Assembly: GCF_000002425.4 (NCBI RefSeq)
Contig: NC_037275.1
Coordinates: 708,636-772,635, forward strand
Length of the DNA stretch: 64,000 nt
Direction: 5' to 3'
DNA from: Physcomitrium patens
Taxonomy: Eukaryota > Streptophyta > Bryopsida > Funariales > Funariaceae
Part shown: positions 1 through 11,617 of the stretch, piece by piece
Position numbering within the stretch: position 1 is the first letter of the stretch
Layout of the letters: each line of letters begins with the position of its first letter
The notes under the pieces: generated by a model
Told to the model about the DNA's origin: nothing
What the model saw: only the letters and a program-made list of their open reading frames with translations
Database searches by the model: none
Translations under genes and position numbers: made by a program

Positions 1-3000
1 TCCATTTAAAATGAATAGCCAGAGGATACGTAGGATGAAGACCATCTCGATGTCGGATATTAGAATACGATTGACAGATTTCACATGACTCTACAAATGA
101 GAGCACATCTCGATACATATTTTTCCACCAATATCGTTCCTTGAGTTTAGCAAAAGTAGCCCAGATTCCTCTATGCCCTGCCCATAAACTATCATGAAAC
201 TCCTTTAATAATTTTAGTTTTTCTTCCCTTTTGCCTATCACTCATTGTGGCATCCCAATTCCTTTCTTCGGTCTCTTCTATAAGAATCCATCTCGAAGTA
301 AAAATCCATATGCTTTTTTTCTTATTTGTTTGAATTTTTCTGTAGACCAATTCCCCTGCTTAGACAAGGTATTCAAATAATGACCAATATCCAATAATTC
401 TCCTTCATAAGATTCTTCAAAAAATAGCTTGTCTTCTCTGTTGAGATTTGATATTGAATAGAATTTCAATCCGACATCATCAATGTCTTCAACCATTTCG
501 TCCTCCCTCTCGTATCTTGCTCGAGATAGCATATCTGCTACTAAATTATCCTTCCCAGTAACATGCTTAAATTTCGGATTTAGTGACTTAATATAAGCAA
601 TCCATCTGAACATTGCAATATCTGACGTTGAACAGTTAATAATCATTCCAAGCAATTGCAAGCAATCTGTTTCAATTACTACTACTGCTCCAATCAAATA
701 GTCCTTTTCAGCTTTCATAGCCGAAACAACTCCCCAAAGTTCTCTTTTGACTTGTGAATATGCACGCTGACGAATACTTAAAACTTTAGCTCCAAATCGA
801 ACTGCAAATCTATTCCCATTTGAATCATCTTGATCCACAGCCCATCCAATGGCAATTGGACTAGCGTCTACAGTAGGAATCACTGGTCTATTGCACTTAT
901 AATCAACCTTCCTCAATATTGGAGGTGACATCAATAATTTCTTCAATCTTTGCATTGCCTGAATATGCCTTTGTTTCCATTCAAATCGGTAACCATTGCG
1001 TAACAGTTCATATAATGGATCCGCTATGTGAGCAAAATGAGGGATCCAGATTCGATAAAATACACATGCACCCAAAAACCTGCGAACCTCTGTTAAAGAA
1101 TCACAATCCTCTTTCATCCTTCCAATTGCATCAACTTTAGTCGGATCTGGTTTTCTTCCGTAAGATCCGCATAAATGTCCAACAATTACAACCTCTCGCA
1201 CTCCAAATACGGACTTCATACCCGATAATGTAAGATGAACTTCTCCAAGCCGAGTTAAAATCTTTTCACAATCTTGTATATGATCAACAACATATCTGCG
1301 ATACCCCCTCGTATCTAAAGTTTCATCCTTGTCTCCTTCTTTGCACCCTTTTATAGGAACATCATCCAGAAAAGGCATAGTCTTTTCCGGAATAAAATCT
1401 CTCAATACCTTATTCATCCCATTCATCATATGCGCAACTGAGTTGGTCGCGCCTTGAGGAAGAGTGCACATTCTAACTAATCCAAGTAGAGTCCTCATAG
1501 TTGTCATATCTCTACTTCCTTCGGCAAGTTGAAATTGATCATAACCTGAATACAAATCACCCATTGAATAGATCGCCCTTCCAGCAAACGCCTCAGCAAA
1601 TTCATCCACAATAGGTCCAATTCCTGCATTCCTGACAGTTACAGCATTCACCGGCTGCATATCTTGAATAAACCGTAGTGACCCATTCTTCTTAGGTACC
1701 TGTAAACCATCGACTTGAATACGATGCAAATGAAGGTTCCAATATTTTCATCTTTATCTTTTCTTTCAATAGTTCCACCAATTTAGGTAAATGTGCCCTT
1801 GGTACTGGAATCGGTCTTAGATTCCAAGGTACATGCGGTACAGTGAAGATAACCATAGGTGTTATAATATTTAGATCCACACACCCAATTTCATGAGATT
1901 CGAAGGCAAACGATCTACCTTGTTTAGCCAACATCTTTTTGAAGCAAGTAATTTCCTCCGGCAATAAAGAACCATCAGAACCAATCTTCAATTCTTCAAA
2001 AGTCTCTTCAGTAAACTGATGTCCAATACTCATTGGATCTCTTAAACTTGCTTCTTTTGATGCTTCTCCCATTTGTTCTTTAGAATCCTCTGATAATGGT
2101 CCGGCAACAGGCTTTACCTTCTTATCTGCCGTTTTATATCTCGTCTCTACTGTGACTTCTGGTGCTTGAAAAGATTCAAGCATAGTATAAACCTCTCTCG
2201 AATGAATCTCAACAATCTTATCATTATCCCCTAACCCAATAGATGTAATCAATTCCAATGAATCTTCCAGTCCATTTTCTTCATAAACACCTAAAATCCT
2301 CTCATCATCTTGCAATGTACCTAACTTGCGTAATTCTCCTTCAATATTATATAATCTTTTTCTTTCTTTTCTTTTAAAATCATTAACTTTCTTATACATA
2401 ATATTTCCATTCTCCAATATACCAATAAAACTCGCATCAAAGGCACCTTCATCTCGCGTGAGTACCTCCTCTTTTGTACCTCCATAATCTCGCTTTACAG
2501 TGGTACCTCCCCAAAATCCTTAAATCCTTCAACAATCTTTGGCAATGGTTTCTCCCTCAACCTATCTCGATTTCGTTCATGGTTAGGAGGTACTGTTAGA
2601 AATTGTACAACTTTCCATCCATCTTCGCTCTGTACCCTTGCTTAAGTAGAACCATCGTCAAGTACCTTTGTTTCCATCCGTGTTGCCGTGATATAAGGTT
2701 GTCCTAAAATCAACGGATAAGATGTTGTATCTTGAACGAAGAAATGTTGCTCCGTCGCAACATCTCCAATCCGAATTTTGACATCTGGACAAGCTCCATA
2801 TAATTCGCCTCGTGTGTTATTAGCTGCTCGAATTGCCCATCCATGTTCCATATCAATTGGCCATTTTTGCTTCTTATAAAGATCTTTAGACATGAGATTT
2901 ATTTCAGAACCATGGTCGACTAAAGCAACTATTGGTTCTTCTATATCTCCTACTTTCACCAATACCTCAGTAGTTGCCCTTGCCCAATGCTTTCGAGCAT

Positions 3001-4865
3001 AATGGCTCAAAGTTTCCATTCCTTGTCACTAGAATCTTGAAACGTACTAGTTGATTATACCCATTCTTTTCATTTGTTGGTTGCTTGTAACCAATATCAA
3101 CCTCTTCTTCATTCCTATATATTCTTGCATCAATAGCATGACTCATTCCAGTTTCGCCCATTAATTGCCTCTTTCGCTTAATGCTATCAATGATAACATC
3201 ATGAAACTCCTTCTTTGCAATTCCCAAGACTTCTTTCAATGTGAAATTTAACTTAGCATTTAATATACTTTCTTCCAACACCCCTTTCAAATTTGTTGCC
3301 GCTTCAATGTCAGAAAGTAGCTTATAAGTAATTGATTTGCCTTTATCTTTTGTCTCCTTTGTTTTTTCTCCCAATGATGCTGAGGTATCTTTTACAGGCA
3401 ATTCTTGTGAAGCTGCCTCCCGAGCCTTGTCTCCTCGAGTTTGCCTCTTAGAAGAATTTCCTTCTCTAGTATCGTCAAAATTTCCTCGTCTCTTTTCTTC
3501 CGTCAAAGCTTCATGTTGGCTCTTAGCAATATATGCATGAACTGAAAGAGACTCAACATGATCATCCCAGCCTGATCTACCTCGTATTGTAGCTGCAGTC
3601 CTCAATAACGCTTCTCGAGGTAATTTCCCTTCTTGCATTGTAGAAACGGCAGAAGTCCAAAATTCACTAGTTTCCGTAGTTCCACCAATTTCATCATCTA
3701 CTCTAGCACCATAACTTGCACTTTCTCGTGCTGCTGTTCCATACTCTTTTAAGTAATCTTGAACCAATGCTCTCATTCCTCCCTTGCCAAAATTGGTTTG
3801 AAGAAGATCCTCTCTATTTTTCAATGCTATCTTCCCATCTTTCCAGCAAATAATTCCCTGCCGTATCATATTATTAAATTCATTGCAATCTTTTCTAGTG
3901 TGTGAAGCATCATCACACCAAATGCATCTTTGTACATACCCTTGTTTTGAAACATTCTTCAAATTATTTATAGAAGTATTCTCTTCAAGTCTTGCCAATT
4001 TGATTTGAAGATCTCGCATTCCTCATATAATTTCTTCCATCCCCATATCTGCTTTCTTTGATAAGGATGTCGATGGTTGAACTATAGGCATTGTTGGTGG
4101 TGTTGTACGTATTGGAGGTTTGGGTGCTTGTACTGTTTTCAGAATATTGCTCCTATCCTTCCTCTTTTCTCTTTTTGTAAGCAACCCCACCGCATCTTCA
4201 ACGTTCTTCCACTTTGTTGTCAATCCTTCATCTTCTTCTTTGTCTTCAAGAAGGAGTTCTAATTTCCCTTGCAATTCTCCATCAGCAGCTTGAAGAAATA
4301 GATCAACTTTGTTCGGCTCCAATGTCAATTTTTCTACCTTCGACAATTGAGAGTATTGCCTCTCAAATTCCCTTAGTAGCTCTGTTGCTTGCAAATTCTT
4401 ATTGGGCCATTCAATCCATTCCAGAAACAGCTTCTTAATAACGCGATCAGCATCTTCGAAGAAATATTCGTCTTTCAATGCATGTGAAAAAACCTCTCAT
4501 GAATTCTCATAATGATCAGTAATCGATGTAATATGGTCTCTTATCTCCGGTATCGTGGCAAGTCCAAATAGTGCAACCATTTTCTTCTCAGAAACCCGAT
4601 TTAATTCCATTTCACGAACATAACATCTTAAATACCTTGAAATATTCTTTCCCTCAAATTGATCAATTTTATGGACGACTGCTTACAATGCTTTGGTTGC
4701 CAAAGCTTCCTTTCGATCATTGCTTTGTTGTTGCTGTATTGATAATGAGAAGGCTTGAAACATACTAGCAATAGACGGATCCATGTGCATACCTTGTCCT
4801 TTAGAAGAATCCCCACCAGAAACTCCTCCCAAAAATCCTTTAAAATTTTTATTTTCGTTTTCCAT
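1..4865 (-). pseudogene. Element A gag-pol region (broken)
   Basis: Domains in element order: Gag from about 4865, with a low-complexity Gln-rich N-terminus and one CCHC zinc knuckle near 3900-3940 (C-IW-C-DDAS-H-TRKD-C). A retropepsin lies near 2950-2700 with the box VDHGSEINLM. Reverse transcriptase lies about 1730-1000, with the finger motif GSLRFIQD and the catalytic FLDD near 1370. RNase H covers about 900-600. The integrase zinc-binding segment starts near 330 with GHRGIW and YWWKNMY and continues past position 1. The parts and their order are those of the Ty3 group, in which protease precedes reverse transcriptase and integrase comes last. Several breaks are present, so I treat it as a fossil. 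Confidence 0.8.
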
Positions 4866-4913
4866 AAAATAAAGATAAAATCAACTGAAATCCAATACCT
4901 TCTACCTCAAGCT

Positions 4914-4931
4914 TTCACGTCGGGTTCACCA
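4914..4931 (-). other. Primer-binding site of element A, complementary to plant tRNA-Trp
   Basis: Read on the minus strand, the 18 bases TGGTGAACCCGACGTGAA are the exact reverse complement of the 3' end of plant nuclear tRNA-Trp as I remember it (TTCACGTCGGGTTCACCA including CCA). The site lies about 8 bases inside the LTR end. The same spacer length and a decayed version of the same site occur in element B. Confidence 0.75.
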
Positions 4932-4939
4932 CTTTTATC

Positions 4940-5481
4940 GTATTACGTGCTTTCCTGCTCGAGAACGCGCCAGACGTCTGGTTGTAGAAGGTAATATGGA
5001 GATTCGCCAATAGTCAAGCAGTCTATCAATTTTTGACTGTTGGAATATAAACGACTGCAAGAATACACCGTAAATCTATACTGATGTCCTTCGACTGCTC
5101 GCCAAAGTCCTTTTTGTCCCAGCCGGTAGGTCTCTAGATGTTACAGAGAACCCCAAACAACCCAAACTGCTATTCTTCGATACTGCTTTATACTCACGAT
5201 CTTGTATCTACTGGCTGTCTCGTTAGTTAACCCAATAAATTTCATTCACTCCGCATACTCAATCCTATAGACACCCTTTTAATTCTTCATCACAAATATA
5301 ACTCGATTTCACAAAACAGTCAAGAGTAATCAAACCCACTTCATTAAAAATCCCGATTCAACATTACAACACTGATTTCAGCAACGATTGCCTCAGTCTT
5401 CCCAAAACCCTATGAAGAAAGAAAATCCAATTCTCTCTCTTCTTTCTCCGCCCGAAGCATGAAGCTAGCTCTCCGCTTCTT

Positions 5482-5526
<45 letters not shown>

Positions 5527-6227
5527 CCCCAAAACTTATTCTCTCCCCTAACCTTATCCTCTGAATTTCTTCAATCTTCCGTCTTGGATCTTGAATTGGC
5601 TCCCATCGTCATAGCTTGGATCCAAAATTGGTTCTCGCTGCTAGAGCTTTCTCCCCCGTTTTTACCTTTAAGAGATCTTTTTACCGAAAACAACGTTCCC
5701 TAAAACGGCACAGAGAATAGGATAGCCTGAAACAAAATCGAAACCCCGTACTCAGGTCCACATTGAGTCGCCTGACCAATTCAGGTCTCATATTGGCTAA
5801 GAGTCTTGTAGTAAGACTCAGATGTCCCCGTAATTGGATCAAATTGGTCCTTCGCATCAGATTGGCTGAGGCCTGTAGTAAGATCTGGATTTTCCTGTAA
5901 CTAGACTGCATTGGGTTGCCCGACCAATTCAGGTCTCATATTGGGTAAGAGGATCCGAATTGGATTCTTGAAATTGGATCCAATTAGCTCTTCGAACGAG
6001 GTTCACCCATCGTGTGAATTGGTCCTTTCCCTTCCTGCTGACTCTCATTATTGGAATCGAACAGAGCATTTCGGTATGCCCCGGCTGACTGTAACGGGGT
6101 GACTGAACCTGGCTACTCAGTATTTGCACTGGAGTTGGTCGTTGCTTCCAATATTCGAGGTAACTGAACATTAATAAAAGTCCCCTTTCTTTATATTTTC
6201 ACGGTATACTCGTGTTACAACATGACA
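4940..6227 (-). repeat. LTR of element A (about 1.29 kb)
   Basis: In element orientation it begins TGTCATGTTGTAACACG at 6227 and ends ...CGTAATAC near 4940, just before the primer site. Long stretches match the LTRs of element B, for example 5720-5850 against 22,480-22,610. It contains a run of about 41 A at 5483-5523 on the plus strand. The exact inner end is uncertain by a few bases. Confidence 0.75.
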
Positions 6228-6299
6228 CCGGAAAGCCCCTAAAGGTAGGTAATGGAGCCACGCTAGTTGTGCGATCACTCACAGTACCCATTTGTACTG

Positions 6300-6758
6300 C
6301 TATGGGAACCGCTGGACCTCCTGCGTCATTGAATTTGACAATGTGACACTTAATCGTTTGTTAATATAGTCTGCATCTCTCCTAAATATATTTTTCGAAC
6401 TTTCCACCGTGCTCAATTTGCTATTATTATCCTTCAACAAGTTTATTGATTGAATAGAAGGTGAGAATGATGGATTTTGAAATACATTGAATTGGCCCTT
6501 ATTGACCAATAATTTATGCCTCTCTATGGAACCAATTTTGACGAAATCGGTAGTTTTCGCTATTGAAAACGTACCCAATGGAGTACCCAATTCTTCTGTG
6601 ATTCCCCCACTCTTAGTTAACGGTCTCAAAAGAAACCCTGGCCTATTGACCAAATTTTCCGCAAGTGTTCTTTGCAATTTCTCTAACGATATATACTTCT
6701 GAAATATTAGATGTCGATTAGCTTTTGGGTATGCTCGAATATGACGACAGACATGCAA
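6300..6758 (-). CDS. Unrecognised open frame in element A2 (152 codons)
   Basis: I do not recognise this frame. It lies about 240 bases inside the primer-like site of A2, where Gag would be expected to start. It is basic and Ser/Asn-rich, has no zinc knuckle, no membrane segment and no signal peptide. It begins MHVCRHIRAYPK and its lower end lies close to the insertion point of element A. It could be the N-terminal part of a Gag or a chance open frame in the leader. Nothing in its context points to a host function. Confidence 0.3.
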   Translation of the reverse strand: MHVCRHIRAYPKANRHLIFQKYISLEKLQRTLAENLVNRPGFLLRPLTKSGGITEELGTPLGTFSIAKTTDFVKIGSIERHKLLVNKGQFNVFQNPSFSPSIQSINLLKDNNSKLSTVESSKNIFRRDADYINKRLSVTLSNSMTQEVQRFP

Positions 6759-6996
6759 CCATGGCTAAATCCAACTTTGTCTATGATTCCTTTTTAACTT
6801 TCTTTGTTGCTCGTTTCGCAACAAATTTCTTGCTTGCGATCTCTCTATTCTTTCTCTTGACTGCCGTATTTTCTTTACTGTTAAGTTCTCATTCTTAATA
6901 ACTATACTCTTTCATTATATTCTTCTGCAATTGCTACCTATTTTCCATTTACTTCAACCGACAGTTAATACCTAATACTCCATGCTATTATCAATT

Positions 6997-7014
6997 TTCC
7001 TGGCAGCGGCGCCA
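6997..7014 (-). other. Primer-binding-site-like sequence of element A2
   Basis: On the minus strand TGGCGCCGCTGCCAGGAA follows the LTR end after 3 bases. The first bases TGGCGCCG resemble the tRNA-Asp-type primer site of several plant Ty3 elements (TGGCGCCGTTGCCGGGGA), but later positions differ, so the exact tRNA is unsure. Confidence 0.5.
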
Positions 7015-7017
7015 AAA

Positions 7018-7817
7018 TGTGATTGTCGTTTTACTTACTCTAACTAATATAATCAGAGTAAACCTGTATAGGGGAATTCGAACACAGGGAAAGAATACCG
7101 CATTAGCTTACACGTTAGGGTCACACAATTAACTGTATTCCATACTACTTAAAACAGCGAAGAAACACTACAAGACTTTTTCTTGCTAATGAAACCCTTT
7201 CATTAACCGATAACCACTAAATGCAATCTGCACTGTCTCAAAAGTCTACACAAAACACATAAATTCCATCCAATACCAGGAATAACCAATCTTACTCAAT
7301 TAATCTGGCTTTACACAATTTCTATTTTCCCAAATTTCCTCGGTTCGAACATACACAGTTTTCAATTAACCACGACCATAATCTTCCAGTTATAACCAAT
7401 CTTCACAAAATATGATAACAACTTCCAAATTTCTCTCCTTCAATCACACAATACTTTAGTTACACACCCAATATCTCATAAATCATTTCCCTGATTTATT
7501 CCATGAATTCTTTTCACAGTATTCAGAACTTTAAACAACAAAACAATAAAAAACAAGAGACAATACCAAGCTTATCCTGGCTCATACTATCACAGTTTGG
7601 CCCTTACTTCCTCTCTCCCATCCTCCTTATGCTACCACGAGATACCAACTGCTACATCTTTAATGAAAACTGCTTTTCTTAACTATTCATCCATTTTACC
7701 TACTGAACTACCTTTTCAACAGTCATCTATCCCTATTTACACTATAAACTAAGTATCTACAATTCAGCAAATAACTACTTATTCTACAATGGTTCACAAT
7801 TTTAACAATTAGCGACA
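7018..7817 (-). repeat. LTR of element A2 (800 bp)
   Basis: In element orientation the segment begins TGTCGCTAATTG at 7817 and ends GACAATCACA at 7018, giving TG...CA ends, and is followed inward by a primer-like site. Beyond 7817 the sequence is at once recognisable chromovirus gag (element C), which fixes the outer edge. There is no second copy in the window to confirm it. Confidence 0.6.
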
Positions 7818-10800
7818 AATATTAAGTAGGATGATACAAGACTCATCAATCAATTTCTCTATGGATTACAATATGAAGTAAAGAAATTGATGATCAATTT
7901 ACCTGATCCTCAAACATTGAGTCAAACAATTGATTTTGCTTTGAAATGTGACAATTATCTTTTTGAGTTTTGATCTAAGAATCGCACAAGAGAACCTCAA
8001 TGTTATTACTATTCAATGACGATACCAACAAATTTTCAATCTAAGCATTTGAAAGTAGAAAATATGTAAATTGATGCAGTACATTTTAAACCTCTTACCA
8101 AACAAAAAAAGACTCGTCATTGTTAAGAAGGATTATGTTTATATTATAGAGAAGCTAAACATATTGCTCAATATTGTCTAAAGAAATGATGCAATTGTAA
8201 AATGAGGAATACTATTGTCAAAGATGAAAACATATCAAAGAATAAATTTGTCCAGCTACAATAGAACCATGCGGCTAGAATCTTGTACAATTCCAAATGA
8301 AGGTCCTCTTCTCTCCTCAGAACCTTTTCCTTATTTTATAATAGATATACATTTAGGATCTAGTAACCACAAAACCTCTATCTTAATAGATTCAAGAGCC
8401 TCTGCTTGTTTTTTAGATGAAGAATTTGTTAAAAGTCATAATATATAATTAATACAAAAATCTAAATCCATACACGTAGAAGTCATAGACGATCATCCAT
8501 TATCTTTTGGAGATGCTACTCATAAAACACTTCCTATAGATATAGTAATAAATGGTAATAATAGTTGTATAAATTTTAATATAATTAGATCTCTCTCTAA
8601 TCGTGTCATTTTTGGTTTATCATGACTAGAAAAGTATAATCCTATAATAGATTGAAATTCTTGTAAACTTAATTTTTCTTCAAATATCATTAAGAGTTTT
8701 TCTAATCTAGTAAAAAGTCATGAGTTTAGTGTAATCAAACTTGTATTTGTAGGTATAAAAGCTTTTTTGCATGCTGCAAAAGAAGGATCATCTTTTGTTA
8801 TTTACGCCACATCTATTTTAAATAATGGAAAGATTTCAAGTAAAATTTCAAGTCATTATCAAGATTTTTAAGATATTTTTGAGAAGAAAAATGTAGATAT
8901 TCTCTCAAAGCATCATCCATATGATTATTCATTTGATCTTAAAGAAAGAACTTAGTCGTTATTTTGTCCAATCTATAGTTTATCACAAAATGAATTAGAT
9001 GAACTCAAGAAATATATTGATGGAAACTTAGCCAAGAATTTCATATGCCATTCAAAATCTCCTGTAAGAGCTCTTATCTTATTTAAGAAGAAAAAGGATG
9101 GATCATTGTGAATGTGCTTGGATTATTAAAGACTCAATAAGATTACCATCAAGAATAGATATCCTTTGTCCTTGATATCTAGACTTCTTGATCAATTAAA
9201 TTAAGCTAAGATCTATACAAAAATAGATCTACAAGAACCATATAATTTGGTCCACATTAAAGAAGGAGATGAATGGAAGACTGCATTTCAAACAAGGTAT
9301 GGACATTTTGAATATAAGATCATGCCTTTTGGACTCATGAATGCACCAACTGCTTTTCAACATCTTATGAATGATGTTTTTTGTGAGTTTCTAGAGGATT
9401 TTGTTATTTGTTACTCAGATGACATTTTAATCTACTCTAAGAATGCAAAAAATTATATTCATATTCATCGTGTATTACAAAAACTTAGAGATGCGGGATT
9501 GTATACTAAGATGGAAAAGTGTGTATTCTATACTACTCAAATTGACTTCTTAGGATACATCATTTTAAACAATGGTCCAATGATGGATCCTAAAAAATTT
9601 CAGACAATTATAGAGTAGAAGATTCCAAAAATAATAAGAGATGTACAATGTTTTTTGGGATTTGTCAATTATTATTGGATCTTCATCAAGAACTTTTCTC
9701 AAGTTGCACTGCTACTTATATGCTTCATTTGTGAAGACAAGCTCAAGAAGAATAAAGAAGCAAAAGAATCATTTAAAGCTTTCAAGAAAGCTTTTACTTT
9801 TGTACCAATCCTTCATCGCGTCAACTTCTCCAAAATATTTTTTATGGAGACAAATGCATTTGACTTTGCCTTGAGTGCAATCTTATCATAAATAGGAGCA
9901 GATGATAAACTTCATTTAGTAGCTTTTCATTCAAGAAAATTTTCAATAACCAAGTTTAATTATAAGATCCATAACAAGGAACTTCTTGCAATTGTGGATT
10001 CTTTTTAAGAATGGCGTCATTACTTAGAAGGCACTTCAAGTCCAATCATTATATATATAGATCACAAGAACCTTGAGTATTTAATATCATCACATATTTT
10101 AAATCATTGCTAGGCTTGTTGGAGCATGTCTTTGTCAAGATTCAAGTTTAATATCACTTATTGGCTAGGAAAACAAGAAGGTTTGTTTAATGCCCTTTCT
10201 AGACATTCTTATCTTACACCAAAAGAAGAAAAAGAAATTTTTGATTAACAAAAGATAATTTTATTGAAGCCATAACAATTTCATGTTGAAGCAATAAAAT
10301 CAACATTGAGTATTGATTTAAATTTTTTCAAGCAAATCCAAGTAAGTATGTCTTTAGATCTTCTTGTTCATGATATTAAAAATAATTCTTCTAAGTTTCA
10401 AGATACTTCTAAGTTTGAGTTTAAAGAGAACCTACTCTATTTTGAAAGATGCTTATATATTCTAGAAGGAGAAGTACAATTACGTGCTCTTGAAGCCTGT
10501 CACAATTTCCTTGAAATAGGACATTTTGGATATAATAAGACTTTAGAGCTTATACCTAGAGATTTTTAGTGGCCTTAAATGTAGAAGGCCGTTAAAGAGT
10601 TCGTACAGACATGTGATGTTTGTTCAAGATCAAAAACTCTTCATCATTGACCTTATAGACTCCACCAACTGTTACGTATACCAGAACAATCATGGTCTTT
10701 TGTCTCTATGGATTTTATCATGGATCTTCCAATTTCAAGTTCATATGATTTCATATTTATCATTGTAGATTGTTTCACCAAGATGGAATATTTTTTACCA

Positions 10801-11617
10801 TATACAAAATCTATTATAGGTGAGAGAACAACTAAACTCTTCTTTGACAACATCTATTGCTATCATGGATTATCAATGGATATTATATTAAACAAAGAAA
10901 TATAATTTTTATCAAGATTTTGGAGAACTCTTTTCAAGATATTGAAGATGGATATAAAGCTATCTCTAGCTTTTTACCTATAAACTGATGGACAGACAAA
11001 ATGAGTAAATCAAGTTTTAGAGCAGTATTTGAGGTGTACCATCATCTATCAACAAGATGATTGAACAACTCTTTTGCCATTGGCAAAGTTTGCTTACAAT
11101 AATTTGATACATTCTTATACTCAAAAAACAAATTTCTTTATAAATTATGGTTATCGTCTACAAATTGATACTTTCGACTTTTCAAAAGTTGGTAATCTTG
11201 TGGCAGATGATATTGCAAATTAATTGTGAAAGCTACATGCAGCAATAAAGGCACAATTAAAGAAAGCTGAAGAATGACAAAAAACCAATGCAAATGTCAA
11301 TCGCAAGGAACAACCTCAATTCCATGTAGGAGATAATGTATGGTTACTTTGTCATAATATTAAAATTATTCATCCTTGTGACAAACGGGATTATTGTAGG
11401 CTTAGACTATTTTCTATTTGTGAACAGATCAATCCAATTGCTTATTGATTATATCTACCGGAGTTTATCAAAATCCATCATGTGTTCCATATATCTTTAC
11501 TTGAGCCATACAAGACAATGGATATACAAAGAAAGAGACAATTGCCACGACTTCCTAAAGAAGTAGACAATAATAAAGAATTTGACGTGGAAGAAGTCTT
11601 AGATTCAAGGCAGTGTC
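7818..11617 (+). pseudogene. Chromovirus C, left piece: gag (partial) to integrase and start of chromodomain (broken)
   Basis: This copy runs parallel to the young element G from the middle of gag onward. Order: Gag C-terminal part to about 8260, retropepsin near 8370-8420, reverse transcriptase about 9060-9620, RNase H about 9640-10,200, integrase about 10,480-11,250, and the integrase tail up to the first residues of the chromodomain. It is heavily decayed with many breaks, mostly of transition type compared with G. The right edge is the insertion point of LTR D. The same chromodomain resumes at 26,857, so the 15 kb between is inserted DNA. The 5' LTR and N-terminal Gag are not in the window. 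Confidence 0.85.

Larger units (their letters stand above)
1..6227 (-). mobile_element. Element A: Ty3/gypsy-type LTR retrotransposon with FLDD reverse transcriptase, right LTR and internal region only
   Basis: On the minus strand the order is LTR (6227-4940), primer site, Gag, protease, reverse transcriptase, RNase H and the start of integrase, which runs off the left edge; the second LTR is outside the window. The polymerase is Ty3-like, but its catalytic box is FLDD rather than YxDD. From memory, this Gag-Pol type is common in basidiomycete fungi and also present in bryophytes. Elements B and F belong to the same group. A is clearly broken, with several breaks, but is the least decayed of the three. 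It sits inside element A2, whose sequence resumes directly at 6228. Confidence 0.85.
6228..7817 (-). mobile_element. Element A2: 5' part of another LTR retrotransposon, interrupted by element A
   Basis: On the minus strand this reads as an 800-bp LTR (7817-7018), a primer-like site, a leader and a 152-codon open frame, then breaks off where the LTR of A begins. The other end of A2 is not in the window. Its right edge abuts chromovirus C in the middle of C's gag, so A2 most likely inserted into C and A later inserted into A2. Family not determined, because no polymerase domain is visible. Confidence 0.55.

Noticed and set aside
5483-5523. Poly-A tail of a processed pseudogene or SINE.
   Set aside because: The run lies within the LTR of element A, with homologous low-complexity sequence at the same place in the LTR of B; no upstream retroposed body is seen.
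4914-7014. tRNA-like sequences at 4,914-4,931 and 6,997-7,014 as tRNA genes.
   Set aside because: Only the 3' terminal bases including CCA match, and nuclear tRNA genes do not encode CCA; they are primer-binding sites.
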